Below, piece by piece: positions 6,433-13,844 of a stretch of DNA of 13,844 nt; position 1 is the first letter of the stretch, and each line of letters starts with the position of its first letter. The translations under genes were made by a program, and so were the position numbers. This stretch comes from CAG-791 sp045130475. GTDB taxonomy: Bacteria; Bacillota; Clostridia; Lachnospirales; Lachnospiraceae. Below the pieces are notes generated by a model. That model saw nothing but the letters and a program-made list of their open reading frames with translations, was not told the DNA's origin and did no database searches. The stretch is from assembly GCA_045130475.1 (NCBI GenBank), contig JBGUPU010000049.1, forward strand, positions 1-13,844, given 5' to 3'.

Positions 6433-7873
6433 TCCCGAAATCCCTGAACATGACTGCTGTCATGGTTTTCTGATTGATGGTGATGCGAACATCCAGCATC
6501 CTGATGAGATCGTGGATACTGAAAGGCCTGCCGGAGGGCACGGCTCCGGTGCCTTCAAATACTTCAGGCACTTTGTCGAGCAGTGTAATGTTTCCGTCAC
6601 GGGTAAGTCTGAGGCTTTGATAGGAATAAGGCAGACCGGGCTTTTTCCGGGTCTGCAGGGCTGCGTCCCACTGTGTCGTGCCGATTCGCCAGCTTCCCGT
6701 CCAGTCTTCCGCCATGTAAGTTCCGCCCAGACAGCTTACAAGATTGGCAAAGGCGCCCCGCCGCGGGTAATCGCCATAGGGATTTCCGTCAAAATCCTCA
6801 CACGGATCAAGACCTGTCATCCAGTAGGTCCCTGTCTTCCGATGGTAGACAAACTGATACGTATAGGCACTCTCTCTCCGTGCAGTCAGGTTATGTCCGC
6901 CCACATTGACCAGGGTCAGGATCGGTGCAGGATACTTGTCCGCAAGCTCATCAGACAGTGAATAGTGCTCTTTTCCAAAGGTCTTTGCCGCATCTGTGTA
7001 ATCATTCTCTATGCGGGTATAAAGGGCACCCGAGGTCAGCCTGGAAGGGGAAGAGAGATCCGAGAAGGGAATCCTGCTGATCTCATATCCCTCACGCACC
7101 TCAGGACTGCGCCAGTCTTCCGGTACACTGAGTGCTTCGGCGGCGTCCGGGTCGGAACCTTTCCTGGCTGCAGCAGTCACTGCGTCAGCACCGCCTGTAA
7201 TGCCGCGGTCAGGTCTCATGTAGATGCGGACGAAAGGGTTCCCGGCGCGCATACGGCTCCAGGGGACCTCCCCTGCCCTGCAGGAAAAGGCCAGCAGTTT
7301 GTCCAGCTGCTCCAGCAGCGTCGAGGCGCTGCTGATCTGCCGGATATTTTCCAGGTAGAGATGGAAATCATACCTGGCCCCGAAAGCACCCGAAGGCTCT
7401 CCCGTCACTTCCACTGCCAATTCCGGTCCATCGTCGTGATGTGCCTCTTTTGCCAGTTTTTCAATTTCCTCCAGGTGGTTTTCAATGACAGTGCTGAAAT
7501 AATTGTCGTACAGAGCCTTGCGGTTCAGTCCTGAAGAGACACCGTCCTCCTGCAGAGCGTCTGAGACCGAGAAGACGGAAAAAGTTCCCTCATCCTTATT
7601 CTCATAGAGGTAGGTGTTCATTCCCCCCTGTTCTCCCGGCACCTCTTTTTTTCTCTTGAGGGTCCAGGCGTTCCCGTAGATGCTCTTCACATACTCGTCA
7701 ACTTCTTCATCGGAAAACTTGATCGGATAATAAACATAATAGAGGGCTGACGCACCTGCCAGTCCCATGACTGCACACAAAAGAAGCACGACCGGAAAAA
7801 TCCACATTTTTCCCTGCCGTGCTCTCTTTTTCGCGGAATTATATCGTTGACTTCTCTTTCGATCCGACGACAT
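6425..7873 (-). CDS. Unknown membrane-anchored extracytoplasmic protein
   Basis: I do not recognise the family. It has 482 residues: a short, very basic cytoplasmic N-terminus (Arg/Lys-rich, 1-22), one TM helix (about 24-46), then about 435 polar residues that should lie outside the membrane by the positive-inside rule. There is no Cys pair, LPxTG or lipobox. The region 345-480 has dispersed aromatic and Gly residues (for example YHRKTGTYWMTG and WTGSWRIGT) suggesting a compact beta-rich domain. Start choice is uncertain: the ATG at 7873 has GGGAG directly against it, while a better placed AAGGA is about 14 nt away and lies partly in a CTTTCT/AGAAAG hairpin (7889-7894 with 7908-7913). A later ATG at codon 23 would remove the basic tail. 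It is coupled to the VanZ-family gene by an 8-nt overlap. Confidence 0.7.
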   Translation of the reverse strand: MSSDRKRSQRYNSAKKRARQGKMWIFPVVLLLCAVMGLAGASALYYVYYPIKFSDEEVDEYVKSIYGNAWTLKRKKEVPGEQGGMNTYLYENKDEGTFSVFSVSDALQEDGVSSGLNRKALYDNYFSTVIENHLEEIEKLAKEAHHDDGPELAVEVTGEPSGAFGARYDFHLYLENIRQISSASTLLEQLDKLLAFSCRAGEVPWSRMRAGNPFVRIYMRPDRGITGGADAVTAAARKGSDPDAAEALSVPEDWRSPEVREGYEISRIPFSDLSSPSRLTSGALYTRIENDYTDAAKTFGKEHYSLSDELADKYPAPILTLVNVGGHNLTARRESAYTYQFVYHRKTGTYWMTGLDPCEDFDGNPYGDYPRRGAFANLVSCLGGTYMAEDWTGSWRIGTTQWDAALQTRKKPGLPYSYQSLRLTRDGNITLLDKVPEVFEGTGAVPSGRPFSIHDLIRMLDVRITINQKTMTAVMFRDFGNE

Positions 7874-7936
7874 CTCCCGTGTACATTCCTTTCTACATGG
7901 AACTGTCAGAAAGCAGCATGTAAGGCTGTTCTATTC

Positions 7937-9295
7937 TCAGATAATACCCATAATAAAGACAAAGATGATCAGAATCGGGAGCACCCATGTGATATAGGGA
8001 CGCATCCACTCCTGTATCATCAGGCCTTCGCCCTCATCGGCTTCTGCCCTGAAGTTTTCCCAGCCCCAGCCGGATTTGCGGGTGCAGAAAAGGACGAAGA
8101 CAAGCGCGCCCAGAGGCAGCAGGAAGTTACTGACAATATAGTCCTCCAGGTCCAGGAAGGTGCTTCCCTCGCCTTTGGGCTGGATAAATGACAAAACGTT
8201 GAATCCCAGCGAGCAGGGGAGCGAGAGAACAAACAGGACCACGATATTGATCAGTCCTGCCCTGGGCCTTGTCCAGCGGAACAGATCCATGCACATGGCC
8301 ATGATATTTTCAAATACGGCGAGGACAGTGGAAAAAGCCGCAAAGCTCATAAATACGAAGAAGAGGCTTCCCCAGAGCCTGCCCAGAGGCATGTGGTTGA
8401 AGATATTGGGAAGCGTAATGAAGATCAGTCCGGGGCCTGCGGTGGATTCTACGCCGTATGCAAAGCATGCGGGGATGATGATCAGGCCGGAGCTGATGGC
8501 AACCAGGGTATCCAGAAGAACGATATTCACGGACTCTCCCAGCAGGGTCTGGTCTCTGTTGATATAGCTGCCGAAGATCGCCATGGAGCCGATACCGATA
8601 CTGAGGGTAAAGAAAGCCTGGTTCATGGCGGCAACAATGACATTCCAGACACCCTGTTCCCTCATTCTGGCGAAATCAGGGACAAGCAGGTAGCGGATGC
8701 CCTCCGCTGCTCCTGGCAGGAACAGGCTGTTCACGGCGAGAATTGCCATGATCACGATCAGAAGAGTCATCATGACCTTTGTGACCCGCTCCAGGCCGCT
8801 CTGCAGTCCGCGCATGTTGACAACAAAACCCAGTACAACAACGACAGCCATGAAGCCCACCTGCAGAGCAGGGTTCTTGAGGCCCTCCGAGAAGACATTT
8901 GCGACGCCCTCGGCGTCCATTCCTTCAAATCTTCCCGAAGCTTCCTGGAAAAAGTACTGTAACATCCATCCCGCAACAGTGGTATAAAACATCATCAGAA
9001 TGTAATTGCCCGCCATGCAGAACAGACCGTGAATGTGCCACTTGGTCCCTTCCGGTTCGATTTCCTGATACATGTGGATCGGGCTCTTGCGGGCTGCGCG
9101 GCCCACTGCGAACTCCATGCACATGGCCGGAAGGCCAAGGATTGCAAGAAAGAAGAGATAAATCAGCACGAAAGCACCGCCGCCGTACTGTCCGCAAAGA
9201 TACGGAAATCTCCAAACATTACCGATACCGATCGCGCATCCTGCGCTGATCAAAATAAAACCTAAACGGCTCCCCAGAGTCTCTCTCTGCTGCAT
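7937..9295 (-). CDS. Sodium-dependent amino-acid symporter, NSS (SNF) family
   Basis: A 452-residue polytopic protein of the LeuT/TnaT/MhsT family, which imports amino acids with Na+. The unwound TM1 is diagnostic: AIGIGNVWRFPY (21-32), with Asn26 matching the Na-site Asn27 and Arg29 the gating Arg30 of LeuT, followed by GGGAF (38-42). The TM6 segment AFFTLSIGIG (227-236) contains the expected Thr230, and TM8 carries Ser322-Thr323 where LeuT has Thr354-Ser355 for Na2. A C-terminal helix (about 436-451) makes 12 segments. The substrate is not readable; Trp/Tyr or branched-chain amino acids are typical of bacterial members. The ATG at 9295 has GGGGA about 10 nt upstream. It sits 69 bp after the zinc-ribbon gene and 63 bp before the unknown membrane protein, with no terminator seen, so the genes are probably co-transcribed. 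Confidence 0.93.
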   Translation of the reverse strand: MQQRETLGSRLGFILISAGCAIGIGNVWRFPYLCGQYGGGAFVLIYLFFLAILGLPAMCMEFAVGRAARKSPIHMYQEIEPEGTKWHIHGLFCMAGNYILMMFYTTVAGWMLQYFFQEASGRFEGMDAEGVANVFSEGLKNPALQVGFMAVVVVLGFVVNMRGLQSGLERVTKVMMTLLIVIMAILAVNSLFLPGAAEGIRYLLVPDFARMREQGVWNVIVAAMNQAFFTLSIGIGSMAIFGSYINRDQTLLGESVNIVLLDTLVAISSGLIIIPACFAYGVESTAGPGLIFITLPNIFNHMPLGRLWGSLFFVFMSFAAFSTVLAVFENIMAMCMDLFRWTRPRAGLINIVVLFVLSLPCSLGFNVLSFIQPKGEGSTFLDLEDYIVSNFLLPLGALVFVLFCTRKSGWGWENFRAEADEGEGLMIQEWMRPYITWVLPILIIFVFIMGII

Positions 9296-9318
9296 TGTTT
9301 TCTGTTCCCCAATCTTTA

Positions 9319-9344
9319 TGTGTTAATCTGTGGTCTGTGTTAAT
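9319..9344. repeat. 9-bp direct repeat ahead of the symporter gene
   Basis: TGTGTTAAT occurs at 9319-9327 and 9336-9344, with 17 bp between starts, in the 69-bp spacer upstream of the symporter. It may be a regulator site or chance in A/T-rich DNA. Confidence 0.3.
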
Positions 9345-9364
9345 GTAAGCCGCCTTTTCAGCGG

Positions 9365-11068
9365 TCAGTTGCTGCCGAAATCGCCGCCTCCGGTAGGAAC
9401 CTGGGTCTCCCCGGTTTCCTGCGCAGAGTCGGTCTGGACTTCACCGCCGGTCTGCTTCTGAGCGGACTCGATGCCGGTCATTCCATCACCCGCATTGGAC
9501 AGGTCGGGGGATGCATTGGAACTGCCTCTTCCCAGGACATAGATGACACTGAGAAGAACAATAAGGAAAAGGGTGGCGATGCGCACGGCCGTTTCCTTGG
9601 TGAGCCCATACTTGCCGAGATACTTGTCGAAGCGGTCCTGCTGATTGCTGCGGACCTTTCGCAGCCGGCGAACCTCCTCCAGCCTGCGCTCCTCTGCCGT
9701 GAGCTCTCTCTGTCCCCGTCTGTCCAGGCGCCTGTAGGAATCATACTCCTGCGGGTCTGTGTTGAGGATCTTCTTCAGACGGGTCTTTTCCTCCTGCTGA
9801 AGTCCGGTATGCGCAGGCTGCACTGCGGGACGGTCACCGGCTTTCCCGGTTCCCTTCGCTTCCTGCTCTTCCTGATGGCCTGCCGCCTCTGCGGCGAGAT
9901 CCGCTTCCTGCTGAAGGGCGGCCTCTGCGGCGGCCTCCTCTTCCAGGACGGCTGCCTGCTTTGCTTTGTCTCTCCCGTGCAGGCGGATCACTTCCAGCCC
10001 TTCTCTCTTCTGAAGTGCGGGGCTCTCTGCCTGCTGGTCCTTCTGACGGCGCGCTGCAGCGGCGCGTGCCCTCTCCTTCTGGAGGGCAGCTGCGGCAAGA
10101 CGCTCCGCACGGGCTTCTTCCTCTGCCCGGCGGGCGGCCTCTTCCTGCAGGCGAAGGGCTTCCTGGCGCCTGGCCTCCTCAATCTTCTCGAGAAGCTTCT
10201 CTTCCTCGAGACGGGTGGCGTCAATATCCTCTTCCTGTGTCTTTACAGGCTGCGCCTTTTCTTCCTGAACAGGAGTATCCTGCGCAGGGCGCTCCGGCTC
10301 CGCCTTTTCAGTCCGGCCTTTCTCCTCCTGAAGGCGCTCTGCCTGGGCAGTGCGCTCCGGCTCTGCCTTTTCAGCTCTGCTTTTCTCTTCCTGAGGGCGC
10401 TCTTCCTCCGCGCCTGCTTTTTCCTCGCGGCGGCGGATCTCTTCAGGGCGCACTTTCTCCGTCTTCAGACCGGCCGCCTTCAGGCCGGTATTTTCTTTCT
10501 CCGAAAAATGCCTGGACGCTCTCTCAAGATGCATCTTCATGCGTCTTTCATCAGAGGCTTCTTCTCTCTTGTGATGACGCACCAGGAATTTTCTGCGGAG
10601 CTTCTCAATCAGAGGGAGACCTGCCAGATAGGACTCCATATCAAGCTCGGGTTCTTCCTCTTCCGGTTCCCCGGAAGCGGGGCTGTCAAACAGAGGCTCT
10701 GCGAAAGCAGGATCGTCAGGCAGAGGCTCCACCAAAACTGATTCCGTGTTTACGGAATCTTTTTCGGCGTCTGCTGCGCTTTTGCCCTCCGGCTCCTCAC
10801 CGCGCGCGATTTTGATAATCGCGTCCACATCCACTTCCTTACCTGCCTCTTTAAAGAAAACAGGATCCATGAAAGCATCTTCTTCCGTCAGATATTTCTC
10901 TTCTTTTATCTCTTCTGAAAGAGCAGATTCGCCTGACCGGGAACCGGCTTTCTTTCCTCTCTTGTTTCTGCTTCCCGTCTGATTGGGACGAATACGCACA
11001 GGCGCCCCGCACTGATCGCATTTTTTGGCATTGTCATCCAAAACAGCACCACATTTTGCACAAAACAT
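9365..11068 (-). CDS. Zinc-ribbon, Glu/Ala/Arg-rich coiled-coil, single-TM protein
   Basis: A 567-residue protein of unknown role. The N-terminus is a double-CxxC zinc ribbon (CAKCG at 3-7, CDQCG at 17-21; ligands Cys3, Cys6, Cys17, Cys20). Residues 30-160 are acidic and disordered. Residues about 200-400 are a highly charged Glu/Ala/Arg/Gln-rich stretch likely to be helical or coiled coil, including two 21-residue repeats (227-268). Residues 430-490 are basic, then one TM helix (about 494-513) and a 54-residue Gly/Ser/Gln tail that would be outside. Zinc ribbon-linker-TM proteins are common in Clostridia but rarely characterised. The ATG at 11068 has GAGG 8 nt upstream. It has its own promoter candidate at 11225-11253. 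The skewed composition creates long false antisense reading frames. Confidence 0.85.
   Translation of the reverse strand: MFCAKCGAVLDDNAKKCDQCGAPVRIRPNQTGSRNKRGKKAGSRSGESALSEEIKEEKYLTEEDAFMDPVFFKEAGKEVDVDAIIKIARGEEPEGKSAADAEKDSVNTESVLVEPLPDDPAFAEPLFDSPASGEPEEEEPELDMESYLAGLPLIEKLRRKFLVRHHKREEASDERRMKMHLERASRHFSEKENTGLKAAGLKTEKVRPEEIRRREEKAGAEEERPQEEKSRAEKAEPERTAQAERLQEEKGRTEKAEPERPAQDTPVQEEKAQPVKTQEEDIDATRLEEEKLLEKIEEARRQEALRLQEEAARRAEEEARAERLAAAALQKERARAAAARRQKDQQAESPALQKREGLEVIRLHGRDKAKQAAVLEEEAAAEAALQQEADLAAEAAGHQEEQEAKGTGKAGDRPAVQPAHTGLQQEEKTRLKKILNTDPQEYDSYRRLDRRGQRELTAEERRLEEVRRLRKVRSNQQDRFDKYLGKYGLTKETAVRIATLFLIVLLSVIYVLGRGSSNASPDLSNAGDGMTGIESAQKQTGGEVQTDSAQETGETQVPTGGGDFGSN
10265..10390 (-). 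repeat. Two 63-bp in-frame repeats in the zinc-ribbon gene
   Basis: Units 10328-10390 and 10265-10327 encode 21-residue repeats beginning EEK and sharing EKAEPER; a partial third copy (EEKAQP...) follows. The DNA match is clear (both contain GCGCTCCGGCT and GCCTTTTCAG on the + strand), pointing to recent slippage or unequal exchange in the coiled-coil region. Confidence 0.75.
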
Positions 11069-11224
11069 TTATCTATCCTCACATGCAGCAGTCAGCTGCC
11101 GTAAACCATAAGCCAGGACTCAAAAATGCTATGATCAAAAGTCATCGCTTATCATGTTGTTATGGTCAACCGGCACTTTTCCCGTTTTCCGGCTTCGAAA
11201 AACAGAAAAAGCAGAATAGTAACC

Positions 11225-11253
11225 ATTATAATCACACACCGCGGCTTTTGCAA
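11225..11253 (-). promoter_or_regulatory. Sigma-A promoter for the zinc-ribbon gene
   Basis: On the coding strand TTGCAA (11248-11253) and a perfect TATAAT (11225-11230) are separated by exactly 17 bp. The -35 begins only 3 bp after the hslO stop codon (11257-11259). Transcription would start near 11218, giving a leader of about 150 nt before the ATG at 11068. It separates the downstream genes from ppaC-hslO, although no terminator was seen after hslO, so read-through is possible. Confidence 0.7.
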
Positions 11254-11256
11254 TCC

Positions 11257-12165
11257 TCAGGTGCTCCCGCGTTTTACCGCTTCTGCCCTGGGGAGAAGCT
11301 TCTTCACCTGGTCGGGTGTGTATTTGTAGGTTTTGCTGCAGAACTGGCAGACAAGTTCGATCTCCTGCCCGTCGGCAATGATGCCCTCCAGCTCTTCTTT
11401 TCCCAGAAGAACAAGCCCCCGCTCAAACCGCTCGCGGCTGCAGTTGCAGTAAAAGCTGACATCCTCTGTGGATGTGATCTGGATATCAAAACCGTCCAGG
11501 ACGGCATCCAGAAGATGTTCGGGTCTGCTGTCCTCCTCCAGGATGCTGGTGACGGAGGAAATCTTCCTGATATTGTTCTCAAGTTTTCCGATGACATCCT
11601 CATCGGCAAAAGGCATGAGCTGGACCACGAACCCGCCCGCCCTGCGCACAGTGTTTTCTCTGTTCATCAGGACGCCGAGTCCCACAGAAGACGGAATCTG
11701 TTCGGACTGGGCATAATAAGCCGTCAGATCCTCGGCGATCTCGCCTGTCACCAGCGGGATCTGCCCGATGTAGGGGTCTTTGAGGTTCATGTCGCGGATC
11801 ACAGTGAGAGTGCCGTGTCCGATGGCTCCGCCCACATTCAGATGCCCCTGTTCGTTGGGGGGCAGGATCACATTGGTGTTTTTCACATATCCCTTGACAT
11901 GTCCCCGGTTGTCGGCGGTCACAACCAGTCCCTGCAGGGGGCCGTCGCCGTCGATCTGGATGGTCAGAAGGTCCTCGGGGCCTTTGAGCATATCCGCCAT
12001 CATAAGGGCGCCCGACATAGCCCTGCCCAGAGCCGCCGTGGCGATCGGACTGGTGTTGTGCGCCTGCCTTGCTGTTTCAGTCAGGTCTCTTGCAGTAACG
12101 GCAAAGGCGCGGATCTGCGCGTCGGCCGCTACTGCACGAATCATATAATCTCTGTAATCTTCCAT
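11257..12165 (-). CDS. hslO: Hsp33 redox-regulated chaperone
   Basis: A 302-residue cytosolic chaperone that is inactive when reduced and zinc-bound, and becomes an ATP-independent holdase when oxidised. Length and layout match the family: an N-terminal substrate/dimer domain (about 1-180), a linker, and a C-terminal redox switch with CNC (240-242) and CQFC (273-276). These give the four zinc Cys residues with the expected spacing of 30 between pairs. The N-terminus EDYxxRA-like start and GxVxGYVxN (88-96) are also typical. I chose the ATG at 12165, preceded by AAAGGGA 4 nt upstream; an in-frame GTG 36 nt earlier has no such site. It lies 76 bp downstream of the pyrophosphatase gene, with a GC-rich hairpin between them, and may share its transcript. 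Confidence 0.95.
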   Translation of the reverse strand: MEDYRDYMIRAVAADAQIRAFAVTARDLTETARQAHNTSPIATAALGRAMSGALMMADMLKGPEDLLTIQIDGDGPLQGLVVTADNRGHVKGYVKNTNVILPPNEQGHLNVGGAIGHGTLTVIRDMNLKDPYIGQIPLVTGEIAEDLTAYYAQSEQIPSSVGLGVLMNRENTVRRAGGFVVQLMPFADEDVIGKLENNIRKISSVTSILEEDSRPEHLLDAVLDGFDIQITSTEDVSFYCNCSRERFERGLVLLGKEELEGIIADGQEIELVCQFCSKTYKYTPDQVKKLLPRAEAVKRGST

Positions 12166-12180
12166 TGTTTCCCTTTGGCC

Positions 12181-12199
12181 GCCGCGCCTCAGGCACGGC
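12181..12199 (-). other. GC-rich hairpin between ppaC and hslO
   Basis: On the transcript GCCGTGCC (12199-12192) pairs with GGCGCGGC (12188-12181) over 8 bp with one G-U, around a three-base TGA loop. It ends 15 nt before the hslO start codon and just ahead of its ribosome binding site. No U-tract follows, so it is not a standard terminator; it may be a processing or attenuation structure. Confidence 0.5.
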
Positions 12200-12241
12200 A
12201 CAGGCCGTTTACTGTCTTCATTGCTGTCTGTAAATGAATGT

Positions 12242-13844
12242 TTACGAATATTTCTGGATCGTTGCCGTCAGGATCGGGACGAGCTGTGACTTTCTGGAGA
12301 GAACGCCCTCCTGCAGGGAATGAGTCTCATTCTCCTTATCCGGGAAGGCTTCCAGGGCCCAGTCGGATTTCTCGCCGGAGCGGAACACCTTTGAACCGTT
12401 GTCCAGGATACTGGTGAAGACCATCAGGCACAGGTCCAGATTCTTCTTCTTGGTGAAGTCATTGAGGACTTCCTGGATCTCATCCTCCTTTCCTTCCAGT
12501 GCGCTGAAGGTGGAGATGATGACCTGGGAGACCATGGTCTTGCAGCTCTCGATCTCAAAGTACTTGATATCCTGGTTGAGCAGCTCGGAGATGCTCTTTC
12601 CCTTGATGTCCGCGCCGACGGAGAACATATCGGCTGCAAACTCGTCGATATCCAGGTCCGCGATGGCTGCCAGGATGTTGGCAGTTCGTTTGTCCTTTTC
12701 GGTGGTCGTCGGGGACTGGAACTTCAGCGTATCGGAGAGAATGGCACCCAGAAGCAGACCCGCGAGATTCTGCGGGATCGGGATCTGGTTCTCACGGAAC
12801 ATAGTCGCAACGATGGTCGCCGTACTGCCGATGATCTCGTTACGGAAGGCAACAGGTCGTTTTGTGGAGAAATCGTTGATCCTGTGGTGGTCGATTACTT
12901 CCAGAACTTCCGCTTTGTCGATGGCGCGGACGGACTGGGAGAACTCGTTGTGGTCCACCAGGATGATCTTCTTGTTGCGGCTGTTCATGATATGATAGCG
13001 CGATGCACAGCCGACGATCCGGTCGTTCTCATCGACGATGGGATATGCGTGATAACGGGTGCGCATCATTTTTGACCCGACGTCCTCCGCCAGCTCGTTG
13101 GCATAGAACTTGACGACCTTGGTCGCCATGATCTTGCTGATGGGCGGGGCGAAATAGGTATATCGGGAAGTATTCATGGTACTGTGTCCGGAGATGATCA
13201 CGGTACAGCCGTACTTTTTCGCAACCTCCAGGACGTCATCGGATACAGTGTCTGTCCGCACGAGGATGAGCAGGCCTGCGCCCATCTCAATGATGTGTTT
13301 CTGCGCTTCCTTATCGTCGCCCGCGACGACGATCTTGTTCTTGATATCGTGGATCGCGATGTCTTCTTTTGTGATAGCCACGACGGAGACACGGCCGCGG
13401 ATATGGCGGTCAGGCGCGCGGTAGATGATCCTGCCGCTGATGGCAGTATTGATATTTTCGGGAGAAACGTCCTCCAGAAGCTTTTCTGTCTCGGCGGTAT
13501 CGCCCATGGCGACCAGGGCAATATCGTTCATGGTGAGCATGCCCACTACACGATTCTCTTCATCCACGACGCCGCAGGTCTGCTTTTCTGCGCCGTGCAT
13601 GAGCTGGATTGCCTCGAAGATAGTCTTGTCCGGCGTGATCGTAGTCGGCTCATCGATCTCGATCTCGGACATTTTGACGCGGGCATCTTCCAGTAGCATG
13701 GGCTCCGGGAAACCGAATCTGTCAAGAAGATATCTCGTCTCAGTGCCAATCTTGCCAAGTCTGCAGGGAATCGCTTTTACGCCGTTTGCACGTTTAAAAA
13801 AAGCATACCCGATTGCCGCGGCAATGGAATCTGTATCCGGATGC
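12242..13844 (-). CDS. ppaC: Mn-dependent inorganic pyrophosphatase with CBS-DRTGG-CBS insert (5' end missing)
   Basis: A family II pyrophosphatase, hydrolysing PPi to phosphate in the cytosol. The frame stays open to the right window edge and its first visible residues are HPDTDS, the N-terminal metal motif of DHH phosphoesterases, so only about the first ten residues are missing and the ATG at 13699 is internal. In visible numbering: DHH part 1 (1-57), CBS 1 (about 58-114), DRTGG-like domain (about 133-228), CBS 2 (about 238-293), DHH part 2 with DHN (297-299) and DHH (318-320), SDTLKF (370-375), then DHHA2 with the SRKSQLVPIL substrate motif (516-525). Characterised clostridial CBS-PPases with a DRTGG domain respond to adenine nucleotides and diadenosine polyphosphates; that regulation is inferred here. 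The gene symbol is by family. Confidence 0.95.
   Translation of the reverse strand, partial: HPDTDSIAAAIGYAFFKRANGVKAIPCRLGKIGTETRYLLDRFGFPEPMLLEDARVKMSEIEIDEPTTITPDKTIFEAIQLMHGAEKQTCGVVDEENRVVGMLTMNDIALVAMGDTAETEKLLEDVSPENINTAISGRIIYRAPDRHIRGRVSVVAITKEDIAIHDIKNKIVVAGDDKEAQKHIIEMGAGLLILVRTDTVSDDVLEVAKKYGCTVIISGHSTMNTSRYTYFAPPISKIMATKVVKFYANELAEDVGSKMMRTRYHAYPIVDENDRIVGCASRYHIMNSRNKKIILVDHNEFSQSVRAIDKAEVLEVIDHHRINDFSTKRPVAFRNEIIGSTATIVATMFRENQIPIPQNLAGLLLGAILSDTLKFQSPTTTEKDKRTANILAAIADLDIDEFAADMFSVGADIKGKSISELLNQDIKYFEIESCKTMVSQVIISTFSALEGKEDEIQEVLNDFTKKKNLDLCLMVFTSILDNGSKVFRSGEKSDWALEAFPDKENETHSLQEGVLSRKSQLVPILTATIQKYS

Noticed and set aside
6065..6961. 298-residue + strand frame
   Set aside because: Antisense across the VanZ-family and unknown membrane protein genes; no domain is visible.
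9809..10815. Long + strand frames of 310 and 284 residues
   Set aside because: Antisense shadows of the Glu/Ala/Arg-rich region of the zinc-ribbon gene, whose skewed codons read as Leu/Phe/Pro-rich nonsense on the other strand.
12166..12201. Upstream GTG start for hslO
   Set aside because: No Shine-Dalgarno ahead of it; the extension encodes an Arg/Gly-rich stretch overlapping the GC hairpin, and Hsp33 proteins usually begin near the chosen ATG.
11056..12237. 393-residue + strand frame
   Set aside because: Antisense to hslO, which has all four diagnostic Cys residues on the - strand.
13699..13844. ATG at 13697-13699 as the start of the pyrophosphatase
   Set aside because: The frame continues upstream to the window edge and encodes the HPDTDS metal motif, so this ATG is internal.

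Overview
The window looks like a chromosomal segment of a Gram-positive anaerobe of class Clostridia, most probably Lachnospiraceae. This rests on the gene families present (a CBS-domain/DRTGG Mn-dependent pyrophosphatase, Hsp33, a VanZ-family protein, an NSS amino-acid:sodium symporter and an RsbU-type PP2C phosphatase with its own sensor), on AGGAG-type ribosome binding sites, and on use of a GTG start. It is inference from protein character; no database was searched.

Layout. A tRNA-Leu(UAG) lies at the left edge on the + strand. Every protein gene is on the - strand. From right to left in transcription order they are: a 5'-truncated Mn-dependent pyrophosphatase (runs off the right edge); hslO (Hsp33); a zinc-ribbon/coiled-coil/single-TM protein with its own good promoter next to the hslO stop codon; an NSS symporter; an unknown type II membrane-anchored extracytoplasmic protein translationally coupled to a VanZ-family protein; a strong intrinsic terminator; then a second unit made of a RsbW-like ATPase-GNAT fusion and a dCache-HAMP-PP2C phosphatase; and finally an MFS permease of fucose-permease/FHS type.

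The convergent gap between the tRNA and the MFS gene (87-515) has no credible gene. It holds a 69-bp palindrome (117-185) and a two-copy tandem repeat (208-376 and 377-527). Each copy folds into two nested hairpins, and the second copy supplies the stop codon of the MFS gene.

The most unusual module is 1905-5593. A membrane receptor phosphatase of the RsbU/SpoIIE type sits downstream of a protein that joins an anti-sigma-kinase-like ATPase domain to GNAT-like acetyltransferase domains. By analogy with RsbU/RsbW this suggests a partner-switching signalling unit whose kinase-like partner carries an acetyltransferase output. Key ATPase and acetyl-CoA motif residues look degenerate, and no STAS antagonist or sigma factor is encoded nearby. 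The 137-bp spacer between the two genes carries 30-bp degenerate repeats and overlapping hairpins.
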